Counted from the first letter of the stretch, positions 36,675-45,804 are shown. The stretch is 64,000 nucleotides of DNA from Roseburia hominis A2-183 (GCF_000225345.1 NC_015977.1:754001-818000), one strand, 5' to 3'. Notes: a model not told the origin generated them from the sequence alone. Numbers and translations: made by a program.

Positions 36675-37460
36675 ATGATTACGAGCAGCAGCAATCAGCA
36701 GATGAAAAATATTACGGCATTGATGAAAAAGGCAAAAGAGCGCAAAAGCCAGAACCTGTTTGTTGTGGAAGGCAGAAAGATGTTTGAGGAGGTTCCGCCG
36801 GAGTGGCTCTCTAAGGTTTATGTCTCCGAGCGCTTTCTGGAGGAACCGGAGGCGGAGCAGCTGCTTGCCGGAAAGATCTATGAAGTCGTTGCAGATGCGG
36901 TATTTAAGAGCATTTCCGACACACAGACGCCGCAGGGGATCTTATGTCTGGTGCGTATGCCGCAGTATCCGCTTTCTGATCTGTTGCGCGGGGACAGGAC
37001 ACATCTGCTGATTGTTGAGAGCATCCAGGATCCGGGGAATCTGGGAACCATGCTGCGGACCGGCGAGGGTGCGGGAATTACCGGCATCATTATGAACCGG
37101 ACGACGGTGGATCTGTTTAATCCAAAGACCATCCGCTCTACGATGGGAAGCATTTACCGGGTACCCTACTATATTGCGGACGATCTGGCAGAGACGATCG
37201 GTGAATTAAAACGGCAGAAGGTTGGCATATACGCGGCGCATCTGAAGGGACAGATGCACTATGACGAACCGTCCTACTGCAAAGGGACGGCGTTTCTGAT
37301 TGGGAACGAGGGGAACGGATTGTCCGATGAGATCGCGGGGCTGGCAGATACCTACGTGCGGATACCGATGGAGGGAAGTGTGGAATCCCTGAATGCGGCA
37401 GTATCCGCAGCATTGCTTATGTATGAGACCAACAGGCAGAGGAGAAGGAACGGAAAATGA
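36675..37460 (+). CDS. SpoU/TrmH-family RNA methyltransferase
   Basis: 261 residues from ATG 36675 behind AAAGGAG (upstream frame rejected: it runs through the terminator). An N-terminal substrate-binding domain precedes the knotted SPOUT fold with the three motifs: ESIQDPGNLGTMLRTGEGAGI, FLIGNEGNGLSDE and IPMEGSVESLNAAVSAALLMYE. These transfer a methyl group from S-adenosylmethionine to a ribose 2'-OH in rRNA or tRNA; the exact target is unknown. A small gene overlaps its stop. Confidence 0.92.
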   Translation: MITSSSNQQMKNITALMKKAKERKSQNLFVVEGRKMFEEVPPEWLSKVYVSERFLEEPEAEQLLAGKIYEVVADAVFKSISDTQTPQGILCLVRMPQYPLSDLLRGDRTHLLIVESIQDPGNLGTMLRTGEGAGITGIIMNRTTVDLFNPKTIRSTMGSIYRVPYYIADDLAETIGELKRQKVGIYAAHLKGQMHYDEPSYCKGTAFLIGNEGNGLSDEIAGLADTYVRIPMEGSVESLNAAVSAALLMYETNRQRRRNGK

Positions 37461-37720
37461 GAATCTGGTTTAAGATGATGAAGAACAACCACTTGCTGCG
37501 GGATACGACGATCACGGATGAATCCGATGAGACAAGAACACACAAGGTTTTCCATGCGCTTGAGGAAGTGTGCTATGAATTTGATCTCGGAAAACCGATC
37601 TGGCTGGAGGCGAATGTGAATGAATTCAAGTGCCATGCCAAGACGCGCTTTACGCAGGATTCCTTTATCGAGCAGATTGATTTTGATTTTCTGGAAATGC
37701 AGGTTATCGAGGAGGATTAA
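37457..37720 (+). CDS. Small conserved-looking protein of unknown function
   Basis: 87 residues, soluble and acidic, with HKVFHALEEVCYEFDLGKPIWLEAN and a C-terminal EQIDFDFLEMQVIEED. It starts at ATG 37457, overlapping the methylase stop by 4 bases (ATGA), a strong sign that it is a real, co-translated gene. I do not recognise a named family. Confidence 0.8.
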   Translation: MRIWFKMMKNNHLLRDTTITDESDETRTHKVFHALEEVCYEFDLGKPIWLEANVNEFKCHAKTRFTQDSFIEQIDFDFLEMQVIEED

Positions 37721-37776
37721 GCTGCATAAGTTATGGAAGGAAATAAAGAACCGGTTTCAGCAGGCTGTGTTTCGAT

Positions 37777-37806
37777 TTGCCTAATCCCCCCGGAATATGG
37801 TATAAT
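37777..37806 (+). promoter_or_regulatory. Promoter of the alarmone synthetase operon
   Basis: TTGCCT (37777-37782), 18 bases and TATAAT (37801-37806). Transcription should start near 37813, giving a leader of about 230 nt. Confidence 0.65.
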
Positions 37807-37825
37807 GTACATAAGCAATGAGCAG

Positions 37826-37991
37826 TGCCAAAATCGTAACAGCAAAAATTGCCTGCTTGCAGAGCACATTTTCGCTGGCACGATTTTGATAGGGCGACTG
37901 CCCGGTAGTCCAAGAAATCTGTGATTTCTTGGACGTGTACTGCGAAATACGCGCCCGCGAGTCCGGGAAGCCGGAGGTTTTCCGGACTTTT
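37826..37991 (+). other. Structured leader with three consecutive hairpins
   Basis: Hairpin 1: CAAAATCGT (37829) with ACGATTTTG (ending 37888), plus inner pairing CAGC/GCTG. Hairpin 2: GTCCAAGAAATC with GATTTCTTGGAC (37908-37934), perfect 12 bp around TGT. Hairpin 3: AGTCCGG with CCGGACT (37960-37988) followed by TTTT, terminator-like. The region carries no gene and precedes a ppGpp synthetase, so attenuation is plausible, but it may also be a dispersed repeat element. Confidence 0.55.
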
Positions 37992-38042
37992 GCCGGAGCG
38001 TATTGCAATAAATGATAAGGGGAGACATCTGGAGGGGAACAC

Positions 38043-38726
38043 ATGGACAAGCCGGTTGCGTTAGGGGAAGTAACCCTGGGTGAAGGCGTAGATAGCTGGA
38101 ACACCATTATTTTTCTGTATAACTCGGCACTCAAGGAAGTGAGAACGAAGGTCGAGATTTTAAATGACGAATTTCAACAGGTACATCAGTACAATCCGAT
38201 TGAATATATCAAGTCGCGCATCAAAGCGCCGGAGAGCATTGTCAAAAAGCTGAAGCGGTATGGCTATGACTCCTCGATCGACAATATGGTGAATTACATC
38301 AATGACATTGCGGGAATCCGGATTGTCTGTTCTTTTACGTCGGATATTTACCGCCTTGCCGAGATGATCGGCAAGCAGAATGATCTCACGGTAATCTCCG
38401 TGAAGGACTATATCAGACATCCCAAGGAGAGCGGATATAAAAGCTATCACATGCTGGTGACGGTACCGATCTTTTTGTCGGACTGTATTATCGACACGAA
38501 GGTGGAGATTCAGATCCGGACGATGGCGATGGATTTCTGGGCGAGCCTCGAGCACAAGATCTACTATAAGTTTGAGGGAAATGCGCCGGATTACATCAGC
38601 AGGGATCTGCGCGAGTGTTCGGGAATCGTGTCCATGCTGGACGCAAAGATGCTCCAGCTCAATGAGGCAATTCTGGAGGCAAAGGCGGCACAGGAAGAGC
38701 AGGAGGGAGATACAGGTGCAGTATAA
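38043..38726 (+). CDS. Small alarmone synthetase, RelQ/YjbM-like
   Basis: 227 residues. It contains only the RelA/SpoT synthetase domain: Y-x-x-IKSRIKAPESIVKKLKRYG, DIAGIRIVCSF, GYKSYHMLV, KVEIQIRTMAMDFWASLEHKIYYK. No hydrolase, TGS or ACT domains are present, and the length matches RelQ. It makes (p)ppGpp from ATP and GTP/GDP in the cytoplasm under stress. Its 3' end overlaps the next gene by 11 bases, so the two are translated together. Confidence 0.92.
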   Translation: MDKPVALGEVTLGEGVDSWNTIIFLYNSALKEVRTKVEILNDEFQQVHQYNPIEYIKSRIKAPESIVKKLKRYGYDSSIDNMVNYINDIAGIRIVCSFTSDIYRLAEMIGKQNDLTVISVKDYIRHPKESGYKSYHMLVTVPIFLSDCIIDTKVEIQIRTMAMDFWASLEHKIYYKFEGNAPDYISRDLRECSGIVSMLDAKMLQLNEAILEAKAAQEEQEGDTGAV

Positions 38727-40653
38727 TTATGATTTTGAGATCGCATCACTCTTAATTATGACAATTATATTACTGCACTTTGTATTCGTGCGCCAGTTTC
38801 CCGGGGAGAAGACACGGGTATTCGGCTGGCTTCTGTTTGTGTGTGAAGCAGAGTGTCTGATGAACATTTTATCATGTGTGGGATTAGCAAATGCAGCCCT
38901 CGTTCCGCAGCGTCTGAACGAGGTACTGGCGTTTGCTTTTTTTGTGCTGGAGGGGGCTTCGTCATATCTGGTTTACCGGTATTTTATGGCGGCATGTGCG
39001 ATCCGCGGCAGGGAGAGAACGGTATTTGCGGCTGCGGGCATAATCCCGTTTGCCGCATTTCTTGTGCTGGTGGCAGTGACGCCGGTGACCGGATTTTTTT
39101 ACTACTTTAGTGACGGCAGTTATTATCAGGGCGTCGGCGCGGATTACGGATACGCGTATATTGTGATCTTCTTTTTGCTGGATCTTCTGATTGTCGTGCG
39201 GCAGCATAAATATACCACGCTTCGCACGAAGGTCATCGTGTGCGCCTACACGGCTGTGGCAGCCGCCATGATCGGGCTGCAATACCGGTACAGAGAGATC
39301 CTTTGCACCAGCGTCAGCAATACGGTCGTGCTCATAATGCTCTATCTGCAGATTCAGAATCCGGTGGTGTTTCTGGATACGACGACGGGAATCGGAAACG
39401 GGACGGCATTTGAATCGCAGCTTGAGGACCGGCTCCGCAGAAAGGGCGAGGGCTATGTGCTCACGATTCATTTGAGCAAGTTTTACCATATCCACACGAT
39501 TCTGGGTACCGAGAACAGCAATGAACTGCTGCGCGAGATCGGGGAGTATCTGTATGATCTGTGTGGAAAATTTCATGTGTTTCACACGGCAGGAGATGCA
39601 TTTACGGTGTTTGCAGACACCAAAGAGCAGTGTGAAAGGTTAAAATGTGAGATACAAAAGCGGTTTGAAAGTGACTGGGTGGTGCAGGAGAACCGCATTG
39701 CGCTGGATATGGAGACGGTGGTGCAGCACTACCCGATGGACTTTAAGGCGATGGCGGAATATTACGGAATGCGGGAGTTCCTGCTTGAAAATGCCGGAAA
39801 GTCCGGCGCGCAGGTCATCGTGGAGGCGGACGCGGACATGATCGCACAGTACCGCCGCCGCAGAAAAGTGGAGATTGCCGTGGCGCGGGCGATCCGGGAG
39901 AAGGGATTTCTGGTCTACTATCAGCCGGTATATTCCCTGAAAGAACGACAGATTGTGTCCTTAGAAGCGCTGGTGCGGCTTAAGGATCCGGAGCTGGGCT
40001 TCATCCCGCCAGAGGAATTCATTCCGCTTGCGGAGCGCGACGGCAATATCATCCATATCGGGGAACAGGTGCTAGAGCAGTGTTGCCGTTTTCTCTCAAA
40101 ACATGTGCTCTCGAACGGCTCGCTTGGAATCCGCACCATCCATGTGAACATTTCGATGGTGCAGTGTCTGCGCCAGAATCTGACCGAGACCATCCGGCCG
40201 GTGCTTGAGAGTTACCATATTCCGCCGTCCATGCTGACGCTGGAGGTGACGGAGCGCACGGCGATTGGCGCCCCGGAGCGGATGCTGTGGCATATGCATG
40301 AGCTGGGAAAAATGGGAGTGTCGTTTGCGCTCGACGATTACGGAAGCGGAAATGCGAACTGTTCCTATCTGATCCATTTTCCATTCCAGGAGATCAAGAT
40401 TGACAAGGAAATCGTGTGGGCGTCGTTCCACGACAAGGCGGCGCGCATCGTGCTTGAAAATGAGATTCATACCATCAAACAGCTGGGGATTCCGCTGATT
40501 ATCGAGGGAATTGAAGAGCGGGAGCAGAGCGAAGCGATGGAACAGCTTGGGGTGGAATGTATTCAGGGATACTATTATGGCAGACCTCTGCCGGAACAGG
40601 AGTGCCTGCGGTATATCCGCACGTTTCAGGAGAAAGCGCAAAACGATAGGTAG
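38716..40653 (+). CDS. Membrane protein with degenerate GGDEF and EAL (c-di-GMP phosphodiesterase)
   Basis: 645 residues from GTG 38716, 8 bases after AGGAGG and inside the 3' end of relQ. Seven or so membrane helices (1-220) precede a degenerate GGDEF domain, AGDAF at residues 292-296, so cyclase activity is unlikely. The EAL domain is intact in its key motifs: EALVR (E417), HVNIS, DDYGSGNANCSYL, KIDKE and IIEGIEE. It should degrade c-di-GMP in response to a membrane signal. Coupling to an alarmone synthetase gene is unusual. Confidence 0.88.
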   Translation: MQYNYDFEIASLLIMTIILLHFVFVRQFPGEKTRVFGWLLFVCEAECLMNILSCVGLANAALVPQRLNEVLAFAFFVLEGASSYLVYRYFMAACAIRGRERTVFAAAGIIPFAAFLVLVAVTPVTGFFYYFSDGSYYQGVGADYGYAYIVIFFLLDLLIVVRQHKYTTLRTKVIVCAYTAVAAAMIGLQYRYREILCTSVSNTVVLIMLYLQIQNPVVFLDTTTGIGNGTAFESQLEDRLRRKGEGYVLTIHLSKFYHIHTILGTENSNELLREIGEYLYDLCGKFHVFHTAGDAFTVFADTKEQCERLKCEIQKRFESDWVVQENRIALDMETVVQHYPMDFKAMAEYYGMREFLLENAGKSGAQVIVEADADMIAQYRRRRKVEIAVARAIREKGFLVYYQPVYSLKERQIVSLEALVRLKDPELGFIPPEEFIPLAERDGNIIHIGEQVLEQCCRFLSKHVLSNGSLGIRTIHVNISMVQCLRQNLTETIRPVLESYHIPPSMLTLEVTERTAIGAPERMLWHMHELGKMGVSFALDDYGSGNANCSYLIHFPFQEIKIDKEIVWASFHDKAARIVLENEIHTIKQLGIPLIIEGIEEREQSEAMEQLGVECIQGYYYGRPLPEQECLRYIRTFQEKAQNDR

Positions 40654-40742
40654 CAGGCGGCTGTTTCAGGAGAAACGCAGAAGGAAGCCGGCCGGTGAGA
40701 GCCATTTGAGTCATACAGAAACAGGAAAGAAAGAGAAGAGAC

Positions 40743-42695
40743 ATGAATATTATTAACGCGGAGAATTTAACGAAATCATACACAGAGAGGAAGCTTTTGG
40801 ACAAAGCTTCCTTTTATCTGCAGGAGGGAGAAAAAGTCGGGGTAATCGGTATCAACGGGACGGGAAAGTCCACCCTGTTAAAAATCATTGCGGGGCTGGA
40901 GGAACCGGATGAAGGCCAGGTGACCTGCGCCAACCATATCGTGGTAAGATACCTGCCGCAGAATCCGGTGTTCGATCCGGAGATGACGGTACTTGACAGT
41001 GTGCTGACACAGTGTGTCTTAAATTTTGTCGGCAGCGGGAGGACAGAGCGCACCGATGCAGACGCGCATGCACAGGAACAGAAATGGAGCCTTGAGAGCG
41101 ATGCAAAAAGCATGATGACGCGCCTCGGCATTACCGATTTTACACAGAAAACCGGAGAACTTTCCGGTGGACAGAGAAAACGTCTGGCACTTGTGGCAGC
41201 ACTTTTAGTGCCGTGTGATGTGCTGATTTTAGACGAGCCGACGAACCATCTGGATTCGGCAATGGCGGACTGGCTGGAAAATTATCTGAAAAAATGGCGC
41301 GGTGCGCTGGTGATGATCACGCATGACCGCTATTTTCTGGACAGCGTATGCAACCGTATTGTCGAGGTGGACAAGGGGGCAATCTACAGCTATGAGACGA
41401 ATTATTCCGGCTATCTGGAGCGGAAAGCGGAGCGGGAGGAGAGCGCCGAGGCGAGTGAGCGCAAGCGTCAGTCTGTACTGCGGAAGGAACTGGAATGGGT
41501 CAGACGGGGGGCAAAAGCGCGCACAACCAAGCAGAAGGGGCGCTTGCAGCGCTATGAAGAATTGAAGAATCAGAAGGCGCCGGAGCGCGACAGCCAGGTG
41601 GAGATGAGTTCCGTCTATTCCAGAATGGGAAAAACCACGATCGAGCTGGATCACATCACCAAGGGATATGACGGGCGGACGCTGCTGCGGGATTTTTCCT
41701 ATATTTTTCTGAAAGGGGACAGGATCGGATTCATCGGTGCAAACGGAAGCGGCAAGACGACCCTGATGAAGATGATTGCGGGGCGCATCAAACCGGATGC
41801 AGGCACGATCACAGTCGGGGCAACGATCAAGATCGGCTACTATACGCAGGAGATTGAGACGAGCCGCGAAGCGGGAATTGCCTACATGGACCCGGAGGAA
41901 AAAGTGATTGATTATATCCGGAACACGGCGGAGTATGTGCGGACGACCGACGGTCTGGTCTCGGCATCGAACATGCTTGAGCGTTTTTTGTTCCCGGCAG
42001 CGCAGCAGTACAGTCCGATCGGAAAGCTTTCCGGCGGTGAGCGGCGCAGATTAAATCTGCTGCGCGTGCTGATGGAGGCGCCGAATGTACTGATTTTAGA
42101 CGAGCCGACGAACGATCTGGATACGCAGACCCTTGCGATTCTGGAAGACTACCTGGACAGCTATGAGGGAATCGTGATTGTGGTATCGCATGACCGGTAT
42201 TTCCTCGACCGCGTGGTGCGGCGTATTTTTGCTTTCGAGGGAAACGGAGAGATCCGGCAGTATGAAGGCGGTTATACAGATTATGTCAACCGACTGGCGG
42301 AGGAAGGCAGAAAGCCGGGCGAAACGGCGGAAGTTCAGGGAATGACAGCACGCGGAGTCTCGGAGGCGGAAAGCGCACAGGAGGCCGGCGGTGTGACCGG
42401 GACATCCGGGCAGGATGCAGCAGAGCAGGCGGATTCCAGAAACACCTGGAAACGTGAGAAGAAGCTGAAATTCAGTTATAAGGAACAGAGGGAATACGAG
42501 ACGATCGAGGATGACATTGCGAACTTGGAAGCAAAAGTGGAGCAGCTGGATGCCGACATGGCGGAAAACGCCACGAACTCGGTGAAGCTTGGGGAACTTC
42601 TGGCGGAAAAGGAAGCGGCAGAACAGGCACTCGAGGAAAAGATGGAGCGCTGGGAGTACCTGGAGGAGCTGGCGGCGAAGATTGCAGAGCAGTAG
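40743..42695 (+). CDS. ABC-F family ATPase (Uup-like)
   Basis: 650 residues, soluble, no membrane segments. Two ABC domains: GINGTGKST, LSGGQRKRLALVAALL, LILDEPTNHLD and GANGSGKTT, LSGGERRRLNLLRVL, LILDEPTNDLD, separated by a basic linker (WVRRGAKARTTKQKGRLQRY). A Gly/Ala linker and C-terminal coiled coil (EDDIANLEAKVEQLDADM) match the Uup subgroup, which binds DNA or ribosomes. A translation factor role is known for the family; the specific role here is not determined. GC-rich insert near 545-575 is unusual. Confidence 0.92.
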   Translation: MNIINAENLTKSYTERKLLDKASFYLQEGEKVGVIGINGTGKSTLLKIIAGLEEPDEGQVTCANHIVVRYLPQNPVFDPEMTVLDSVLTQCVLNFVGSGRTERTDADAHAQEQKWSLESDAKSMMTRLGITDFTQKTGELSGGQRKRLALVAALLVPCDVLILDEPTNHLDSAMADWLENYLKKWRGALVMITHDRYFLDSVCNRIVEVDKGAIYSYETNYSGYLERKAEREESAEASERKRQSVLRKELEWVRRGAKARTTKQKGRLQRYEELKNQKAPERDSQVEMSSVYSRMGKTTIELDHITKGYDGRTLLRDFSYIFLKGDRIGFIGANGSGKTTLMKMIAGRIKPDAGTITVGATIKIGYYTQEIETSREAGIAYMDPEEKVIDYIRNTAEYVRTTDGLVSASNMLERFLFPAAQQYSPIGKLSGGERRRLNLLRVLMEAPNVLILDEPTNDLDTQTLAILEDYLDSYEGIVIVVSHDRYFLDRVVRRIFAFEGNGEIRQYEGGYTDYVNRLAEEGRKPGETAEVQGMTARGVSEAESAQEAGGVTGTSGQDAAEQADSRNTWKREKKLKFSYKEQREYETIEDDIANLEAKVEQLDADMAENATNSVKLGELLAEKEAAEQALEEKMERWEYLEELAAKIAEQ

Positions 42696-42732
42696 ATGTA
42701 AGGGAGCATATCAGTCTGTGTAAGTAAGGATT

Positions 42733-43185
42733 TTACAAAGCCGTCTTTTTTCTTTCTATTCGCTGCAGCGCGTTAAACCAGCTCTGCGGCAGACCGAAGC
42801 CAAAGACAATTCCCAGCACGATGGCACCTGCCACCTTGATGGTTTCCATGCCATAGTTGGAGAATTGCGTCATATCGTTCATGATGAAATAGTAGGACGT
42901 ATAGTAAATACCTGCTCCGGGAACCAGCGGAAAAATACCGGCGATGAGGTAAACGGTTACCGGATTTCTGCGGATCGCGGACAGAATACGCGAAAATACG
43001 GTGAGTGCGAAGGTGGCGGTCAGATTCGCAAGCACCGTGCCCATATTGCTGTTTAAGCCGATCACATAGACGACCCAGCCGATGGCACCGGTCAGACCGC
43101 AGAAAAACAGTTCCTTTTTCGGCGCGCCAAACAGTTCCGCAAAAGAGAGTGTGGCAAACAAACTCACAATAAACTGGATAATCAT
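42733..43185 (-). CDS. ThrE-type exporter, C-terminal half (DUF3815)
   Basis: 150 residues from ATG 43185. Five membrane helices with the family motif IAGIFPLVPGAGIYYTSYYFI. ThrE exports threonine and serine; in many Firmicutes it is split into two proteins and this is the short one. Its start overlaps the stop of the N-terminal half (ATGA). Confidence 0.87.
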   Translation of the reverse strand: MIIQFIVSLFATLSFAELFGAPKKELFFCGLTGAIGWVVYVIGLNSNMGTVLANLTATFALTVFSRILSAIRRNPVTVYLIAGIFPLVPGAGIYYTSYYFIMNDMTQFSNYGMETIKVAGAIVLGIVFGFGLPQSWFNALQRIERKKTAL

Positions 43186-43961
43186 AACAGCGCTGCACCT
43201 CCCCTTGCAAAATGATAGATCGTAATGACGGTGCCGACGCCGACAGCGATACAAAATGCGGTCAGGATGGCGTCAATCATGTGAATGGCACCGGACAGAT
43301 AATCTCCGTTAAAAAAGTCGCGGATCGACGTAGTGAGCGCGATTCCGGGGACGAGCGGCATGATGTCTCCGATGATGACCTTATCGTAGAGGATGGGGGT
43401 ACCAAAGGAGAGTACAATCAGCGACAGCAGCGTTACGAATGCACTTCCCAGGATATTCGTGATAAACTTGGAATTCTTATGGCGCTTTAAGGCAAACAGA
43501 AATACCTGCAGCAGCATGCCGATAAAAAAGCCGACGATGCTGTCCAGGGCTGTACCTCCGAAAAGGTAGGAAAAACAGCCACAACCTAGTCCGCAGAAGA
43601 AGATGTGGACGACAGGTTTACCGAACGAAATATTTTTACATCTTTCCAGACGGTTCCAGGCGTCGATCAGCGAACATTCGTGGGAACAGATCTCGCGGGA
43701 AAGCTGGTTTAATGCAGCGATGCGCCCGAGATGCGTGGTGCCGAGCGGAATGTGGCGGATCATGCTGCAGGCATCTTCACGATCCTCGTTTGCACTTGCA
43801 AAGATTCCGTTGGAAAGCACATAAACATCATAATTTTCAATTTCGTATGCCTCAAGAATATGCATGACCGTGTCCTCGACGCGGTAGACTTCGGCACCAT
43901 TCCGAAGCAGTGCATCGCCGATTTCCACGGCGAGAGCCAGAATTTCCTTGGTTACAGCCAT
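43182..43961 (-). CDS. ThrE-type exporter, N-terminal half (DUF1212)
   Basis: 259 residues. A soluble N-terminal domain (LALAVEIGDALLRNGAEVYRVEDTV), typical of the family, is followed by five membrane helices with the ThrE motif IMPLVPGIALTTSIRDFFNGDYLSG. Together with the gene below it reconstitutes a complete amino acid exporter. ATG 43961 follows AAAGGCGG on the minus strand. Confidence 0.88.
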   Translation of the reverse strand: MAVTKEILALAVEIGDALLRNGAEVYRVEDTVMHILEAYEIENYDVYVLSNGIFASANEDREDACSMIRHIPLGTTHLGRIAALNQLSREICSHECSLIDAWNRLERCKNISFGKPVVHIFFCGLGCGCFSYLFGGTALDSIVGFFIGMLLQVFLFALKRHKNSKFITNILGSAFVTLLSLIVLSFGTPILYDKVIIGDIMPLVPGIALTTSIRDFFNGDYLSGAIHMIDAILTAFCIAVGVGTVITIYHFARGGAALL

Positions 43962-44056
43962 TTGGATGTCCGCCTTTCTGATAATAAAATGTCCATATGA
44001 AAAAGTAACACGTTTTTATAAAAAAAGCAATCTGGTACTTTTGTCAGTTGTCCTGT

Positions 44057-44085
44057 ACATAATATCTGTGAGGACAGGCATAATA
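44057..44085 (+). promoter_or_regulatory. Possible sigma-G/F promoter of the spoVA operon
   Basis: ACATA (44057-44061), 17 bases and CATAATA (44079-44085) fit the forespore consensus GHATR-N17/18-CATNHTA with one mismatch. spoVA operons are known sigma-G targets, and the element sits 49 bases before the first gene. Confidence 0.5.
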
Positions 44086-44133
44086 ATGCATAAATCATGC
44101 AAGTGATGTAAAAACGGACAGGAGGACAGGAAT

Positions 44134-44295
44134 ATGAATTGCAGAAAATACAGAGCATGCCTTGTGGGAGTGCTGGCCATCGCGCTGATCTGCGGGGCAC
44201 TTTTATATCTGAAATACGGGAGAGAGGGGGAGACCCCGGTGGACGGCGTGCTGGTGGAACGGAATTCTACATGGGAAGCGGGAACTGCGGCATGA
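44134..44295 (+). CDS. New 53-residue membrane peptide heading the spoVA operon
   Basis: ATG 44134 lies 7 bases after AGGAGG. The frame runs 53 codons to TGA 44293-44295 and overlaps the spoVAA start by 4 bases (ATGA), a strong sign of translation. The product has a basic N terminus (MNCRKYRACL), one membrane helix (VGVLAIALICGALLYL) and a short, mostly polar tail. It is not one of the named SpoVA proteins. I infer a role in spore membrane dipicolinate transport or in spoVAA translation. Confidence 0.6.
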   Translation: MNCRKYRACLVGVLAIALICGALLYLKYGREGETPVDGVLVERNSTWEAGTAA

Positions 44296-44945
44296 GTGCA
44301 AAGAGTGAGACACTGTATCTTAAGATTGACCAGAATACAATCGTGACAGACCGGCATGTGACGCTTGGGGACATTGCGAAAATGGAGTGCCCGGATGCTT
44401 CGATTGTGCGCCAGCTGAAGCAGAAAAAAATCTATACGTTTGCGGAGGTGATGAATCCGCGCAAACAGAAGAACCAGATGAAGGTTTTTTCCATATTAAA
44501 GATCGTCGAACTGATTCATGAGGAATATCCGAATGTGGACATCAGCAATGAGGGAGAGAAGGATTTTATCATTGAATACATTCCCAATCCCGAGAAACCG
44601 AAGTGGATCAATGCGTTAAAGACCGTCGCGCTCTGCGTGGTCATTTTTTTCGGGGCGGCGTTCACGATTATGGCGTTCAACAACGATGTATCCGTGGGAG
44701 ATGTCTTTTCCAAATTCTATCGGCAGGTGATGGGAAAGGAGTCAAGCGGCGTGACAGAACTTGAAATCTGTTACAGCATCGGACTTGCCATTGGCATTAC
44801 GCTGTTTTTCAATCATGTGGGCAGTAAGAAGATCACGCCGGATCCGACGCCGATGCAGGTGGAGATGCGCAAATATGAGAAGGACATAGATACTACGTTC
44901 ATAGAGAACGCGGAGAGAAAGGGACACAGCATCGATGTTAATTGA
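44292..44945 (+). CDS. spoVAA: Stage V sporulation protein AA
   Basis: 217 residues from ATG 44292. The N-terminal soluble domain (LYLKIDQNTIVTDRHVTLGDIAKMECPD) and two membrane helices (ALKTVALCVVIFFGAAFTIMAF; a second in ICYSIGLAIGITLFFNHVG) match SpoVAA, part of the forespore inner-membrane system that moves Ca-dipicolinate during sporulation and germination. It is followed with 11 bases of overlap by spoVAB. Confidence 0.9.
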   Translation: MSAKSETLYLKIDQNTIVTDRHVTLGDIAKMECPDASIVRQLKQKKIYTFAEVMNPRKQKNQMKVFSILKIVELIHEEYPNVDISNEGEKDFIIEYIPNPEKPKWINALKTVALCVVIFFGAAFTIMAFNNDVSVGDVFSKFYRQVMGKESSGVTELEICYSIGLAIGITLFFNHVGSKKITPDPTPMQVEMRKYEKDIDTTFIENAERKGHSIDVN

Positions 44946-45363
44946 GCATATATTTTTGGGCTTCTGCGGGCTTGCCGCGGGACTTGCCGTCTCTGCGGGA
45001 ACATTTGCGTTTTTGATCGTCATCGGTGTCATTCCGCGTATGATTGGAAAGTGCAACCGCGCGGCAGAGACACTGCATTCTGAAAATGCCGTGATTCTGG
45101 GCGGAATCTGTGGAAATCTGGCGTCTGTTTTTTTGCAGATCCGGATTCCGTTCGGACCGGCGCTTCTGTGCGTGTACGGTATTTCTGCCGGGATATTTGT
45201 GGGAAGCATCGCGGTGGCGCTCGCGGAGATCCTGAATACATTTCCGATTACATTCCGGCGCATGGGCTTAAAGGTCGGACTCTTCTGGGTCATGCTTGCG
45301 ATGGCGGCAGGAAAAGTGGCAGGATCGCTGTACTATTTCCTTGGAAATTTTAAGGCACAGTAG
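44935..45363 (+). CDS. spoVAB: Stage V sporulation protein AB
   Basis: 142 residues, four membrane helices, with IGVIPRMIGKCNRAAET and ALAEILNTFPITFRRMGLK typical of SpoVAB. Its start lies 11 bases inside spoVAA, so the two are coupled. It belongs to the same dipicolinate channel system. Confidence 0.88.
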   Translation: MLIEHIFLGFCGLAAGLAVSAGTFAFLIVIGVIPRMIGKCNRAAETLHSENAVILGGICGNLASVFLQIRIPFGPALLCVYGISAGIFVGSIAVALAEILNTFPITFRRMGLKVGLFWVMLAMAAGKVAGSLYYFLGNFKAQ

Positions 45364-45401
45364 TACAATGATGGGAGATTGTTTTTTTACGGAGGAAAAT
45401 T

Positions 45402-45746
45402 ATGGTGCCATCCATCGCACGCCAGAGCGTGATTATCAAGTGCAATATGCAGAAGTCAATTCTGACAGGAAATTATGAATTTTATTATGCTGCGGGAATT
45501 ATCGCCAACCTTTCCGGAGTTGAGATCCCGGAGGACATCAAGCCGGAGGAACTGCTCGCGCTTCTGTCGGAGAAGATACCGACGCTGACACCAGCGGATG
45601 AGAAGGAAAAGTATCTGTTCGGGATGGTGGCGGACTACCGTCCCGAAGATGTATATGATGAGCAGATGCGGGAACTTTTAGACTGGGGACGCACTGAAAA
45701 ATATCTCTGGACGGTCACATTGCCGGATGACTGGCAGAACGCATAA
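45402..45746 (+). CDS. Unknown protein inside the spoVA cluster
   Basis: 114 residues from ATG 45402 behind CGGAGG. It is soluble and contains PEELLALLSEKIPTLTPADEKEKYLFG and ends TLPDDWQNA. I know of no SpoVA member like it. Its place between spoVAB and spoVAC suggests forespore expression. An alternative is an unrelated insert gene. Confidence 0.65.
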   Translation: MVPSIARQSVIIKCNMQKSILTGNYEFYYAAGIIANLSGVEIPEDIKPEELLALLSEKIPTLTPADEKEKYLFGMVADYRPEDVYDEQMRELLDWGRTEKYLWTVTLPDDWQNA

Positions 45747-45753
45747 AGCCCGG

Positions 45754-45804
45754 GGCATCATAGCAAGCTTGTGCATCATAGCAAGCCTGGGCATCACAGC
45801 ATTA
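45754..45804 (+). repeat. Three tandem 18-bp repeats upstream of spoVAC
   Basis: GCATCATAGCAAGCTTGT, GCATCATAGCAAGCCTGG and a third degenerate copy, directly head to tail. They might bind a regulator or be slippage products. Confidence 0.6.
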
